Shown piece by piece: positions 31,268-40,785 of a stretch of 64,000 bases of DNA. The position numbers and the translations under genes were made by a program. Source of the stretch: Candidatus Chryseopegocella kryptomonas (GTDB taxonomy: Bacteria > Bacteroidota > Ignavibacteria > Kryptoniales > Kryptoniaceae); the NCBI RefSeq assembly GCF_001536065.1, contig NZ_CZVW01000006.1, positions 1 to 64,000 of the forward strand, read 5' to 3'. Within the stretch, counting starts at the first letter, position 1. Every line of letters starts with the position of its first letter. Under the pieces are notes generated by a model. That model saw only the letters and a program-made list of their open reading frames with translations, was not told the DNA's origin and did no database searches.

Positions 31268-31437
31268 GGGTTTCGGGCTATTTTTTGAGGTCATTTTAAA
31301 ATTGGCTCTGCAAAGCCCTAATGAATGTGGATTTGAAATGATTTTTAAAAAGTCAAAATTTTCTGCCCAAAATCCTTGCTTTTTAAAGCATCGGCTTTTA
31401 TTTTTGAATTAAAAGCAAAAATTAATTTTCCCCGAAT

Positions 31438-31857
31438 ATGTTGAAAAACGCACTTTCTTCTTGGTCCCTAATTCTGGTGATTACTATTTTAATTTTTGGC
31501 TGTGATAAACCGAGAGATTTGATCACGCCGACGCATATCGGAAGAGTTCCAGATGTTAAGAATTTAAGTGTTACTGTTGGGAAAACGCCAACTGGAAAAT
31601 ATCTTGTTCTTTTAAACTGGAGTTATGATGACAATGGAAATTTGCGTGAGTGGGAAGTTTACAGATCTTTGCGGGATACAACAGGTGGAAATTACTCATT
31701 TCTCCAACCGCCTGTCAAAATCCCAAGTTACGCTGATTCAACAATTCCAAGCTTCGCTGAAGATAGTATATTTGTCTACTACAAAGTTATCCCGGTTGGA
31801 AATGATAGATTTCTTGGGAAACCCGGGATAGAGCGTGTAACTCTTTACAAAAAATAA
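31438..31857 (+). CDS. Lipoprotein with a fibronectin-III-like domain
   Basis: 139 aa. The N-terminus ends in a lipobox (LIFGC, Cys near residue 22), so it should be lipid-anchored. The rest resembles one FN3-type beta sandwich (LVLLNWSYDDNGNLREWEVYRS ... VYYKVIPVGNDR). It precedes the type-IX-secreted protein gene by 23 nt, and a partnership on the cell surface is plausible. A similar but longer FN3 lipoprotein lies at 46114-47088. Confidence 0.72.
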   Translation: MLKNALSSWSLILVITILIFGCDKPRDLITPTHIGRVPDVKNLSVTVGKTPTGKYLVLLNWSYDDNGNLREWEVYRSLRDTTGGNYSFLQPPVKIPSYADSTIPSFAEDSIFVYYKVIPVGNDRFLGKPGIERVTLYKK

Positions 31858-31880
31858 AAATCAAAAAGAGGTGAAAAATC

Positions 31881-34684
31881 ATGCGTAAAATTACGGGCTT
31901 AATTCTGGCTTTCCTGCTTTTATTTGAAGGAAAGGTCTTTTCCCAATTTGCACCACTTGATACATCAACACCACAAGTGGTTTACAGTTGATAATACACC
32001 AAATCTCGCTGGTGGACAAACAAATTGGGAGGTTGACCGTGATTCAACCGATGGATATTATGAGAAAGAGCCGAGCACAGTTGGAAGCGGTCAACCTGGA
32101 CCTGGATGGTTTACAAACACAGGTTCAGCAAATGTTGGACCCGACCACAGGAGAACCCCATACACAGCAGGAAGTCCATCTGGAGCTTGGGCAAAGTATA
32201 TTTTCAACATTCCAACACAAACACAGCAAAACATTCTTGACACGGATGATTATTACATTCTTTACTACTATCTTCAACAGAGTGGGAATGCATCTCCAAA
32301 TTGTTATATAACAGTTGAGAGATTTGGTGAGGGTGTTTATGCTGATTCTTTGAGACATAATCAGATGTTAAATGGTGCTGGACTTCCGACTTTACAACAA
32401 GCGGGTTTGTGGCGTCCAACGCAAAGTGGTGCAGATGGTTCATGGTATCCACTTACGATTTTGAGATTAAACGCTGGAGCTCCTGTTATTGTGACAATTG
32501 GTGCTGACACATTAACACCTGCATTTTTGAGGGTTGATGCTGTTAGAGTTTTAAGAAGCAATCTTCCAAGGGATCTTGAATTTGGTAGGCGAATGAAGGG
32601 TAATCCATGGCAGGTGACAAATCCTGATACGACGAGACCGAATATGGATCATTTCGCACTTTACAGAGTTGGAGAGGTTTTCCCTGAGGTTACAGCTGGA
32701 GAGACAGCTGAGAAAAAGGTGAGATTGTTTAACCTTGGGGATAGCGTTTTGACTATTTACAATGTTTATGGACACACTGGAAGATTCTACACGAATGATC
32801 CTATGCCAATAAGGATAAATCCGGGAAGTTATTATGATTTGACGATTGTGTTCAGACCTTATCAGGAGGAGTTTATTGTTGATTCACTTGCGATAGAAAG
32901 CGACGACCCAGAGGAACCAGTTGCATATCTTCATGTTGCTGGACAAGGTTTAAACTATAATTTCATAATGAATGCAAGCGATGGGAGTGAGCCACATTGG
33001 AGAGCTCCTGGTGGGGATCAAGTTCTTTATCAAGAGACACCTGCTGGATGGGTGAATTCAGTTGCAAGTCCTTATCCATTTCCAATCCCCGGAGGCAATA
33101 GAAACAGCAGGGTTTACACTGGGACGGGTCAGATACCTTATGCGATTTATCAGTTTGTGATTCCTGATACGCTTGGTGGTGATTACATACTTGAGTATTC
33201 AGGACCTGCTGGTTCACCAAACGCAGCGACAGCAGCACAGATTGATGTTGTCACGCCATTTTTTGCTGATACACAGAGGGTTACAGGTTTTAATCAGAGA
33301 CAGGTTACAACCGCTCTTGTTTGGGCGCAGATTGGTGGACCTGGTTTTACATTTAAGTTAAACCCTGGAGGACCGACGCAGGTTATATTCAGCAACCCTG
33401 GGCAGGCATCTGGTAATTTCCTTAGGACTGATCTTTTAAGAGTTAGAAAAGTCCCAACACATCCTCAGATAACTGTTGCTCAAAGAACGATCGCATTTGG
33501 TGAAGTTGCGGTTGATTTAATTGAGAGAGAATTGCAAGGTAATTACAGAAGAACAAATTACAATTGGAAGTAATGGTGAGAGATCGCTTTGGATTTATGA
33601 CATTCATTTTGCGGATACTTCCGGAATTTTCAGAATCATAAATATGCCAAATTTACCACTTGAGCTTCCTGCAATAAATGGAAAGTTTAACCTAATCGTT
33701 GAGTTTGCTCCGAAAGATTTAAGAACATATGTTGATACCCTTTACATTGTTTCAAACTCAAAGTATGACAGCGTTTTAACTTTAATTTTCACCGGCACAG
33801 GCAGAGGTACGCTTGTTTATGCTGATAACGATGTTGAAGGAGAATTTTATGCGCAACCAAGCATAGTTGATTATGTTTATCCGCCAGTTGATACAACTTA
33901 TAACAAATGGAACAGGATAACAGGAAGCGGAATAAATAATTCAAGATTGCTTGCTTATATCTATGGAGCTCCAAATGCGTTTGCAGAATGGTATCCGTTT
34001 ATACCAATGAGAGAAGGTGCTTCTGAGGTTGATAGTTTTGATGTTTATGCAAGAACCGGGCTTGCAGCAAGTAATTCAACCCCAAGAGCAAGATATTTGA
34101 TTTATCAACAGGGTGGCGCTCAACCCGAGACAGTAATTGTTAGTCAACTTGGCGTTGAGAGAATTTACCTCGGCAGATTTCAATTCAGACGAGGTGGACG
34201 CGACTTTACAATGGGCTCAAAACAAACAGCGATCTTTGGTTATATCCGGCTTGAAAACGATACAGCTCTTGTGAATGCATATTACGCTGATTCACTTTTA
34301 AATAGAGCAAAGCAAGATAGTTTTGTCATAAGAGCAGATGCAATTGAAATAAGAGAAGCTCCAAAACCAGTTACAAAAGTTCAAATTGCTGGCAATGAAA
34401 TTCCGAAAGAATTTTATCTTGCGCAAAATTATCCGAACCCATTCAACCCGACAACAGATATTGAATTCTCTATTCCAGTTGCTGTGAATGTTGAGATAAA
34501 AATTTATGACATACTCGGCAGAGAAGTTGCAGTTTTGATAAACGAATTCTTACAGCCCGGAAAATATAAAGTCAGATGGAATGGAACAGATAAAAATGGT
34601 GCAACAGTTTCGTCTGGTGTTTATTTCTATGTGATGAAGGCGGGTAAATTCGTTCAAACGAGGAAGATGATGTTGATTAAGTAA
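31881..34684 (+). pseudogene. Modular type IX-secreted protein, frame broken twice
   Basis: One gene read in three frames, about 934 codons. From the ATG at 31881 (RBS AGAGGTG) a signal peptide runs to a TGA at 31989. The frame 1 nt later continues with DNTPNLAGG and runs to 33573. A third frame, again +1, takes over between 33521 and 33548 and reaches 34684. Modules: three golvesin-like beta sandwiches (about 31985-32560, 32960-33460, 33810-34370) alternate with two HYDIN/ASPM-type domains. A type A T9SS C-terminal domain (LAQNYPNPFNPTT ... SSGVYFYVMKAG) closes the protein. Both breaks fit single extra bases, so either a true pseudogene or sequence errors. Confidence 0.8.
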
Positions 34685-34690
34685 AAATTA

Positions 34691-34723
34691 AAGCCCGGGT
34701 GTTAAGCCCGGGCTTTTTGTTTT
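34691..34723 (+). terminator. Intrinsic terminator after the T9SS gene
   Basis: A perfect 9-bp stem (34691-34699 with 34707-34715) with a 7-nt loop is followed by TTTTTGTTTT, starting 6 nt after the stop codon. Confidence 0.9.
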
Positions 34724-34734
34724 AAATTAACTTT

Positions 34735-34866
34735 TCATTCCTCGTCTTGATCGTTATCATATCTTGTTTTTGTTCTTAGAACTTTTGCGAAGCAGTAAAT
34801 TGTCAATGTTGCAACAATTCCCCACGCAAGTGTCATAAAGATAATTCCTTCCGTTGTTAATTTCAT
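34735..34866 (-). CDS. MetS-like small subunit of an NSS transporter (43 aa)
   Basis: 43 aa (MKLTTEGIIFMTLAWGIVAT...) with one transmembrane helix and a charged tail. It starts inside the stop of the NSS symporter gene (TAATG overlap), so it is translationally coupled. Size, the single helix with an N-terminal T-x-E-x-I pattern, and position match the MetS/'methionine-alanine importer small subunit' microproteins that accompany bacterial NSS transporters. Too short for standard ORF calling, so easily missed. Confidence 0.72.
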   Translation of the reverse strand: MKLTTEGIIFMTLAWGIVATLTIYCFAKVLRTKTRYDNDQDEE

Positions 34867-36423
34867 TATATTTCTCCAGCTTTTGTTTTTTCTCGTTTTG
34901 CCCAGGCGGTTTTAACCATTAAAATTATGATTAGGAAGATCAAAAACATCAAAGCTCTTGCGCCCCATCTATATGGTATATCTTCTGGCTTAACATCTTT
35001 CATTAAAAGCGTTGGTATTGCATCTTGAACGAGCCAGTTTACCATGATGAAAAGGAGATAAAGAGGAGTTATGTATTTGATGATGTAGTAAAAAATTCTC
35101 GGCACTTTAATATCAGCGCCTTTTGTTATTTCAGCCCAGCCTTTATCCATCCCAAATATCCAAGCGAAAATTATAATCTCAAACAAAGCAAAAAGAACAA
35201 GTCCAAAAGTTCCAGCCCAGTAATCCATTTCATCAAGGAAGCCATGTTTTAAGAAAAACACAACAAATTGTATTGCGATGAAAACAGAGAAACCGATCAA
35301 AGTTGTCGCTCTGGCGTGTGAAATTCCGAATTCTTCTTTTAGAAATGCTATCAAAGGTTGAGCCATTGCAACAGATGAAGTTATCCCTGCGAAGAAAAGG
35401 AGCAAAAACCAAAGAAAACCAAAAAATTCTCCAAATGGAAGTTTTTGAAAAATTATCGGCATTGATACAAAACCAAGGTTAAATGCACCGCCTTTGGCGA
35501 TTTCCTGTGTCGTTTCTATTCCAAAGAAAGCAGCTGCAACTGGAATCGCAATGCTTGCTCCAAGAATTACTTCAACGAATTCATTTGTTGAAGCTGTTGA
35601 AAGACCGCTTAAAGCGATGTCATCTGTTTCCCTTAAATAACTTGCATAAGCTTGCAATGTTCCCATTCCGACGCTCAATGTGAAGAAAATTTGACCTGCA
35701 GCAGCAAGCCAGATTTTTGCATCACCAAGTTTTGAAAAATCAGGATTCCATATAAAAGCAAAGCCACTTTCAACGCTCCAATCAGGATGATTGACTGGAT
35801 CAGGTGTCCCAAGCGTCACAACTCTTATGACGAGAACTATTGCAAACAGGAAAAGCATTGGCATTGCAATTTTAGCAAGCATTTCTATGCCCCGTGATAT
35901 TCCACGATAAAGAATGAAAAAGTTGAGAAACAGGGTTACACACATAAAAAGGTATGCGGGGAGAATGCTTTGGAAATAATTTTTCTCAATTCCTTGATAA
36001 CTTTGCAAGAAGCTTCGCATCGTGTCAAATGTTGTTTCGCCAAAATATGCTTTCGTTATTGAGAAGAAACTAAATGCAAGCGTCCACGATTCAATGTATG
36101 TGTAATAAACCATTATTACCGTTGATATAAAAAGCCCAAGTGCTCCAAGATACTTTGATATTGGAGCTTTCCACATAGCGTCAAACATTCCGGGTGCGCT
36201 TCCGTGACCGAATTTACCGCCGTATCTTCCGATAGCCCATTCAACCCACATCAATGGAATTCCAAGAAGTAGAAAGGCAACGAAATATGGAATCATAAAA
36301 GCCCCCCCCTCCGTTTTGTGCAGCTTGAACTGGGAATCTGAGAAAGTTCCCCAGTCCAACTGCATTTCCCGCCATTGCGAGAATTAATCCGATTCTTGTC
36401 CCCCAGCGTTCTCTTTTTGCCAT
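34866..36423 (-). pseudogene. NSS-family sodium:amino-acid symporter, frameshifted in a G8 tract
   Basis: The natural start is the ATG at 36423 with AAGGAGG at 36428-36434. It gives [31 protein letters not shown], the classic NSS first helix (Na+ and substrate site). The frame breaks at eight C on the plus strand (36302-36309, G8 in the gene). With seven G it would read [12 protein letters not shown] and run on to 34866 (about 518 aa, 12 helices), matching the family. As given, the two halves are in different frames. This is a sequencing error, a pseudogene or a slippage switch. The SWEAxxD-like external region and MetS partner are otherwise intact. Confidence 0.85.
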
Positions 36424-36620
36424 TACGCCTCCTTATTTGTTAGTTTTCGTTTCGTCCGGGTTTTGAAAATTTTTTGTTTCCAAATTTAAACAAATGATAA
36501 AAACTTTAAATCAAATTTTCAAGTAAAAGTGCATTACTTCGCCTGCCTATGTTAATTTTCCCGTTTGTTCTTTCTTACTTTTTTGTTAAATTTTAAAAAA
36601 AAGAAAAAGCAAATTGAGAA

Positions 36621-37487
36621 TTGAAAAAGATTGAACTTGACGAGCTTAAAAAAAGATTGAAGCAAGTTAAGCTCGTTGCCTGTGATATTGACGGCACATT
36701 GTTAAGTTCAGACAATCAAATAGGCGAGGGCACAATTCAACTGGTAAATGAATTAAAAAATTACGGAGTTAAATTTACTCTCATCACTGGGCGTGTTCAT
36801 TCCGCTTCTGTAAAATATGCGAAAATGCTTGGGGTTGATGATCCAATTGTCTCTCTAAATGGTGCGCTTGTGAAATTTCCTGAAGGAGAAACTATAAAAG
36901 CATTTTATCTTCCAGAGAAAAAAGTTTTAAAGGCGCTTGAACTTGCAGATAAATTTTTCGTGAATATACTTTTTTATTCCGAAGATAAAGTTATTTACAC
37001 TCCTGAAAATACAATTTTCCCATCTTACATCGGAAATCTTGAAGCGGAAACGATGGAAGTTGATTCATATTACGATTACACAGATAAAGTTTTGCGTGTC
37101 GTTTTAAGTTCAGACCGAAATTATATCCTTCACAAAATTGCACATAAACTTGAACCGCCTTTGTTCTCAAATATATCAACTTCAATTTATCCATCTCTTA
37201 AATACGACAGGTTAACATATCTTGAAGTAAAGCGACGAGGAATTTCAAAAGCGACGGGCTTAAAATATGTCAGAAAATTTTTTAAATTGAAGCGTAGTGA
37301 AGTTGCTGGCATAGGTGATTTTTATAATGACATTGAATTTTTAAAAAAGGTTGGAGTTGCGGTTGCTATGAAAAACGCAGTCGCAGAAGTTAGATTTAAC
37401 GCCGATTATGTCACAACGAAGACAAATGATGAAGATGGTGTAAGTGAATTTCTTGAAATTCTACTTGATGCAAAAAAATTGAAATAA
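36621..37487 (+). CDS. HAD-superfamily (Cof-type) phosphatase
   Basis: 288 aa starting from TTG; no ATG lies nearby upstream. Motif I is CDIDGTLLS (nucleophile Asp), motif II TLITGR, motif III the Lys of KRRGISKATGLKYV, and motif IV GIGDFYNDIEFLKKVGVAVAM. A Cof-type C2 cap lies between II and III. These enzymes dephosphorylate sugar phosphates, pyridoxal phosphate or FMN-like compounds; the substrate is unknown. The gene precedes the PgpH gene by 3 nt, suggesting cotranscription. Confidence 0.88.
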   Translation: MKKIELDELKKRLKQVKLVACDIDGTLLSSDNQIGEGTIQLVNELKNYGVKFTLITGRVHSASVKYAKMLGVDDPIVSLNGALVKFPEGETIKAFYLPEKKVLKALELADKFFVNILFYSEDKVIYTPENTIFPSYIGNLEAETMEVDSYYDYTDKVLRVVLSSDRNYILHKIAHKLEPPLFSNISTSIYPSLKYDRLTYLEVKRRGISKATGLKYVRKFFKLKRSEVAGIGDFYNDIEFLKKVGVAVAMKNAVAEVRFNADYVTTKTNDEDGVSEFLEILLDAKKLK

Positions 37488-37490
37488 CTT

Positions 37491-39824
37491 ATGAAAATTC
37501 CTTCGCTCAAAATATCATCTTTATTCCCGAAAGACCTTGCTCTTAAAGTTTTGATGTTTCTTGTTATCCCAATTTCTGTCGTGGTTCTTTTCCCAAGTCC
37601 TTACGCTTTTGAATATAAATATGAAGTTGGAAGTGTATGGCTTTATGATGATGTCGTTGCTCCTTTCTCATTCCCAGTTTATAAGGATGAAAAGCAATAT
37701 CAGGATGAAGTTAAATCCGTCTATTCAAAAGTTTATTTCATTTTTGATGTTGACACACAGGTTTATAGAAATCAAGTTAGAGAGTTTGAAGATTTTATAA
37801 CGAATTTGAAATCATACCTTGATTTGAAGAAAAGTTATCAGGTGAAAATAAATCGTGGTGTCAGCACAAGTTCATTGAAGCAGGATTCCATTGAGATTGA
37901 GCGATTGAAAAATTTATTGCTTGAAAAAGTAAATGTTTATGAACTTGAAAAAATTGAGTCGTTAAATAAAATTGGGTATTTTGAAATTGGCAAGTTTAAA
38001 GTTTTGGGACAAGCGTATCTTTCAATGATTTATCAGCCAGCGGGTGTGCTTTCCATACCGAGGGCAAATTTGAACAGAAATGAGATTGTTTTAAGAAAGG
38101 GTAAGTTTGAAGAAATTTACAAAGAGGGAAAATTTTACGATTTGAGCGAATGTTGGAATCTTGCCAAAGATTTTGTCAGGAAAAATTTTTCGGAGTTTGA
38201 AGAAGTTGACACTGCTGGATTTGATTTAGTTGCAAAAATTTATTATTCGTTTGTTAGACCAAATTTAATTTTTAATGAGAAAGAAACGAATGATTTGATT
38301 GAGCGAGAAAAAAGTAAAGTGTTGAAAACCGTTGGGGTTGTGCGTGAAAATGAAAAAATAATATCAAAACACGAGATAATAACGCCAGAGATATATCTTA
38401 AACTTGAATCTTTGAAAAAGGCACAAAAAGAGCGTGGAATTGGCACGGGCAAAATTCTCAAAGATTTGGGAAGATTTATCTTAACAGGATGTGTTTTCGC
38501 AATTTTCTGGATTTATCTGTATATGTATCGCAAAAGGATTTATTTTGACAACAAGTTGATCGCATTGATAACCGCATTGTTCTTGTTTGAAATTTTGCTT
38601 GCGTTTTTGGTGGGGAAAATAAAAGTTACAAGTAGCGATGTAAATTATCTTGTCCTTATTCCGACTTTTTCAATGTTGATGACGATAATTTTTGATTCAA
38701 GGGTTGCATTTTGGGCGACTTCTGTAATTTCGTTTATCACGGGGTTCGTTCTCGGATACAGTTATGATTTTGCGGTTTCGTCTTTTGTTGCTGGAACTGT
38801 TGCAATTTATTCTGTGAGAAGCATTGCAAATAGAATGCAAATTTTCAAAAGTTTTGTCTTCATATTTTTTGCTTATGTTTTCGTTGTGCTTGGTTTTTCG
38901 TTTCAAAAATATGAAAGTGTGAATTATTTGTTTGTTAAACTTGGTTTTGTCACAGCGAATTCTTTGCTTTCTCCAATTTTTACATACGGTCTTTTGATTT
39001 TCTTTGAGCGAATTTTTGGAATTATGACAGAGATTACGCTTCTTGAACTTTCAGATTTCAATCATCCGCTTTTGCGTGAATTACAAGCACGGGCTCCTGG
39101 GACATTCCATCATAGCATTGCTGTTGCAACACTTGCAGAATCCGCAGCTAAAGCCATAGGGGCAAATCCAATTCTGGCAAGAGTTGGAGCATATTACCAC
39201 GATGTTGGAAAAATTTTAAATCCTGAATTCTTCATTGAGAATCAAATGGAGTCGGATAAACTTCACGATTCAATAACCCCGGAGCAAAGCGTTCAAATAA
39301 TAATTTCGCATGTGGAGGAAGGACAAAAACTTGCGAAAAGATATAAGCTTCCATCCGAAATTATAAAGTTTATTCCTATGCATCACGGAACGACGCTTGT
39401 TGCGTATTTTTATGGCAAGGCATTAAAAAGGCGTGAGCTTAAAGATGTTGAAATAGAAGAAAGCAATTTCAGATACAAGGGACCAAAGCCGGATTCAAAG
39501 GAAACAGCAATTGTTATGCTTGCTGATTCAGTTGAGGCTGCTGTTCGTTCGCTTGATGATAAGACGCCGGAAAACATTGAAAAAATTGTTGAGGCTATAT
39601 TTGAAAACAGAATTGAAGATGGACAACTTGACGAGTCAAATTTAACATTCAAGGACATTGAAGAGATAAAGAAAACATTTATTCAAATGCTCGTTAATCT
39701 TTATCATCCACGTGTTAAGTATCCAGCGCAAGAGGAAATTTTGAAAGAGAAATCAGAGCGAACCCCGGAGCCGAAAGCGAAATCAAAAAAGAGAACGAGA
39801 AAAGTTAAAAATGGCGGGGATTGA
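37491..39824 (+). CDS. pgpH: PgpH-type membrane HD phosphodiesterase (7TMR-HD)
   Basis: 777 aa. One N-terminal helix, an extracytoplasmic 7TMR-HDED domain (about 50-300), seven transmembrane helices (about 325-525), then a cytoplasmic HD domain with HHSIAVATLAE, YYHDVGKI and MHHGT metal ligands. Homologues hydrolyse cyclic di-AMP to pApA. The C-terminal tail is very basic (KAKSKKRTRKVK). It overlaps the recombinase gene by 14 nt. The c-di-AMP role is inferred from the family, not shown here. Confidence 0.9.
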   Translation: MKIPSLKISSLFPKDLALKVLMFLVIPISVVVLFPSPYAFEYKYEVGSVWLYDDVVAPFSFPVYKDEKQYQDEVKSVYSKVYFIFDVDTQVYRNQVREFEDFITNLKSYLDLKKSYQVKINRGVSTSSLKQDSIEIERLKNLLLEKVNVYELEKIESLNKIGYFEIGKFKVLGQAYLSMIYQPAGVLSIPRANLNRNEIVLRKGKFEEIYKEGKFYDLSECWNLAKDFVRKNFSEFEEVDTAGFDLVAKIYYSFVRPNLIFNEKETNDLIEREKSKVLKTVGVVRENEKIISKHEIITPEIYLKLESLKKAQKERGIGTGKILKDLGRFILTGCVFAIFWIYLYMYRKRIYFDNKLIALITALFLFEILLAFLVGKIKVTSSDVNYLVLIPTFSMLMTIIFDSRVAFWATSVISFITGFVLGYSYDFAVSSFVAGTVAIYSVRSIANRMQIFKSFVFIFFAYVFVVLGFSFQKYESVNYLFVKLGFVTANSLLSPIFTYGLLIFFERIFGIMTEITLLELSDFNHPLLRELQARAPGTFHHSIAVATLAESAAKAIGANPILARVGAYYHDVGKILNPEFFIENQMESDKLHDSITPEQSVQIIISHVEEGQKLAKRYKLPSEIIKFIPMHHGTTLVAYFYGKALKRRELKDVEIEESNFRYKGPKPDSKETAIVMLADSVEAAVRSLDDKTPENIEKIVEAIFENRIEDGQLDESNLTFKDIEEIKKTFIQMLVNLYHPRVKYPAQEEILKEKSERTPEPKAKSKKRTRKVKNGGD

Positions 39825-40764
39825 GAGCAAATATATTGTAAGCGAAGCGCTGTTAAGAATTAAAAGCGAGGTCTGGAGAAAATTTTTGACTCATTTTTTG
39901 AAATCAATTGAAATAGAAAAGGGCTATTCAAAAAATACTGTTGATTCATATTCAATTGACTTGATTCGTTATGTGTTGTTCCTTGAATCAAACGGGATAA
40001 ATCATCCTGATGAAGTTGAAGAAGCAATCGTTAGAAATTATATTCGGGAACTTGGCTTAATTGGTTTGAGTCCGTCAAGCATTTCAAGAAATGTTGCGTC
40101 AATAAGAAGTTTCCATAAATTTTTACTCGTTGAGTCATATTCAAAAGTTTATCCTGTTGAGAACATTGAACATCCACGTGTTAAAAAGAAAATGCCGGAA
40201 GTTTTGACAGTTGATGAAGTTTTTCAACTCCTTGAACAACCAGACACATCAACACTTATGGGCATAAGAGACAGAGCAATTCTTGAGACGATGTATGCGA
40301 CGGGGGTTAGAGTTTCTGAACTTATAAATTTGAGACAAACGGATTTATTCTTTGATATGGAAATATTAAGAGTTATGGGAAAAGGTTCAAAGGAAAGATT
40401 AGTTCCGATCGGCAAAGTTGCAATTAAGTGGATTCGTGAATATCAGTTGAAAGTTAGACCGAAACTTGTTAAAATAGGTAGTGGAGATGTTCTTTTTTTA
40501 AGCAGATTAGGAAAAAAATTAACACGGATGAGCGTGTGGAAATTGGTAAGAAAATATGCTTTGATGGCTGGGATAAGAAAAAAAATTCATCCACACACAT
40601 TAAGACATTCTTTTGCAACGCATCTTCTTGAAGGAGGTTCTGATTTGAGATCGGTTCAGGAAATGCTTGGACACGCAAGCATAACAACGACGCAAATTTA
40701 CACACACATAAGCAATGAAATGTTAAAAGAAATTTATCGGCTTTATCATCCAAGGTCAAACTAA
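39811..40764 (+). CDS. xerD: Tyrosine recombinase XerC/XerD
   Basis: 317 aa. N-terminal SAM-like core-binding domain (FLKSIEIEKGYSKNTVDSYSIDL) and C-terminal catalytic domain with R167, H262, R265 (HTLRHSFATHLLEGG), H288 (LGHAS) and the nucleophile Tyr297. It resolves chromosome dimers at dif; XerD and XerC are hard to separate from sequence alone, so the symbol is tentative. No integrase-type flanking repeats are seen. It is a housekeeping gene coupled to pgpH, not part of a mobile element. Confidence 0.9.
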   Translation: MAGIESKYIVSEALLRIKSEVWRKFLTHFLKSIEIEKGYSKNTVDSYSIDLIRYVLFLESNGINHPDEVEEAIVRNYIRELGLIGLSPSSISRNVASIRSFHKFLLVESYSKVYPVENIEHPRVKKKMPEVLTVDEVFQLLEQPDTSTLMGIRDRAILETMYATGVRVSELINLRQTDLFFDMEILRVMGKGSKERLVPIGKVAIKWIREYQLKVRPKLVKIGSGDVLFLSRLGKKLTRMSVWKLVRKYALMAGIRKKIHPHTLRHSFATHLLEGGSDLRSVQEMLGHASITTTQIYTHISNEMLKEIYRLYHPRSN

Positions 40765-40785
40765 AAACAAAAATGGAGAGAAGAT

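Noticed and set aside
31220-31288. Plus-strand 22-codon ORF (MIMPRYKYNKSKIF...) preceded by AAAGGAAACGGGG
   Set aside because: It overlaps the better-supported minus-strand promoter and RNA; no family resemblance and no promoter on that strand.
31394-31416. 7-bp hairpin before the lipoprotein gene
   Set aside because: AT-rich stem without a T run and close to the start codon; likely chance in AT-rich DNA.
39811-40764. Tyrosine recombinase as sign of a mobile element
   Set aside because: Its residues and tight coupling to pgpH fit housekeeping XerC/D; no flanking repeats, attachment site or phage genes.
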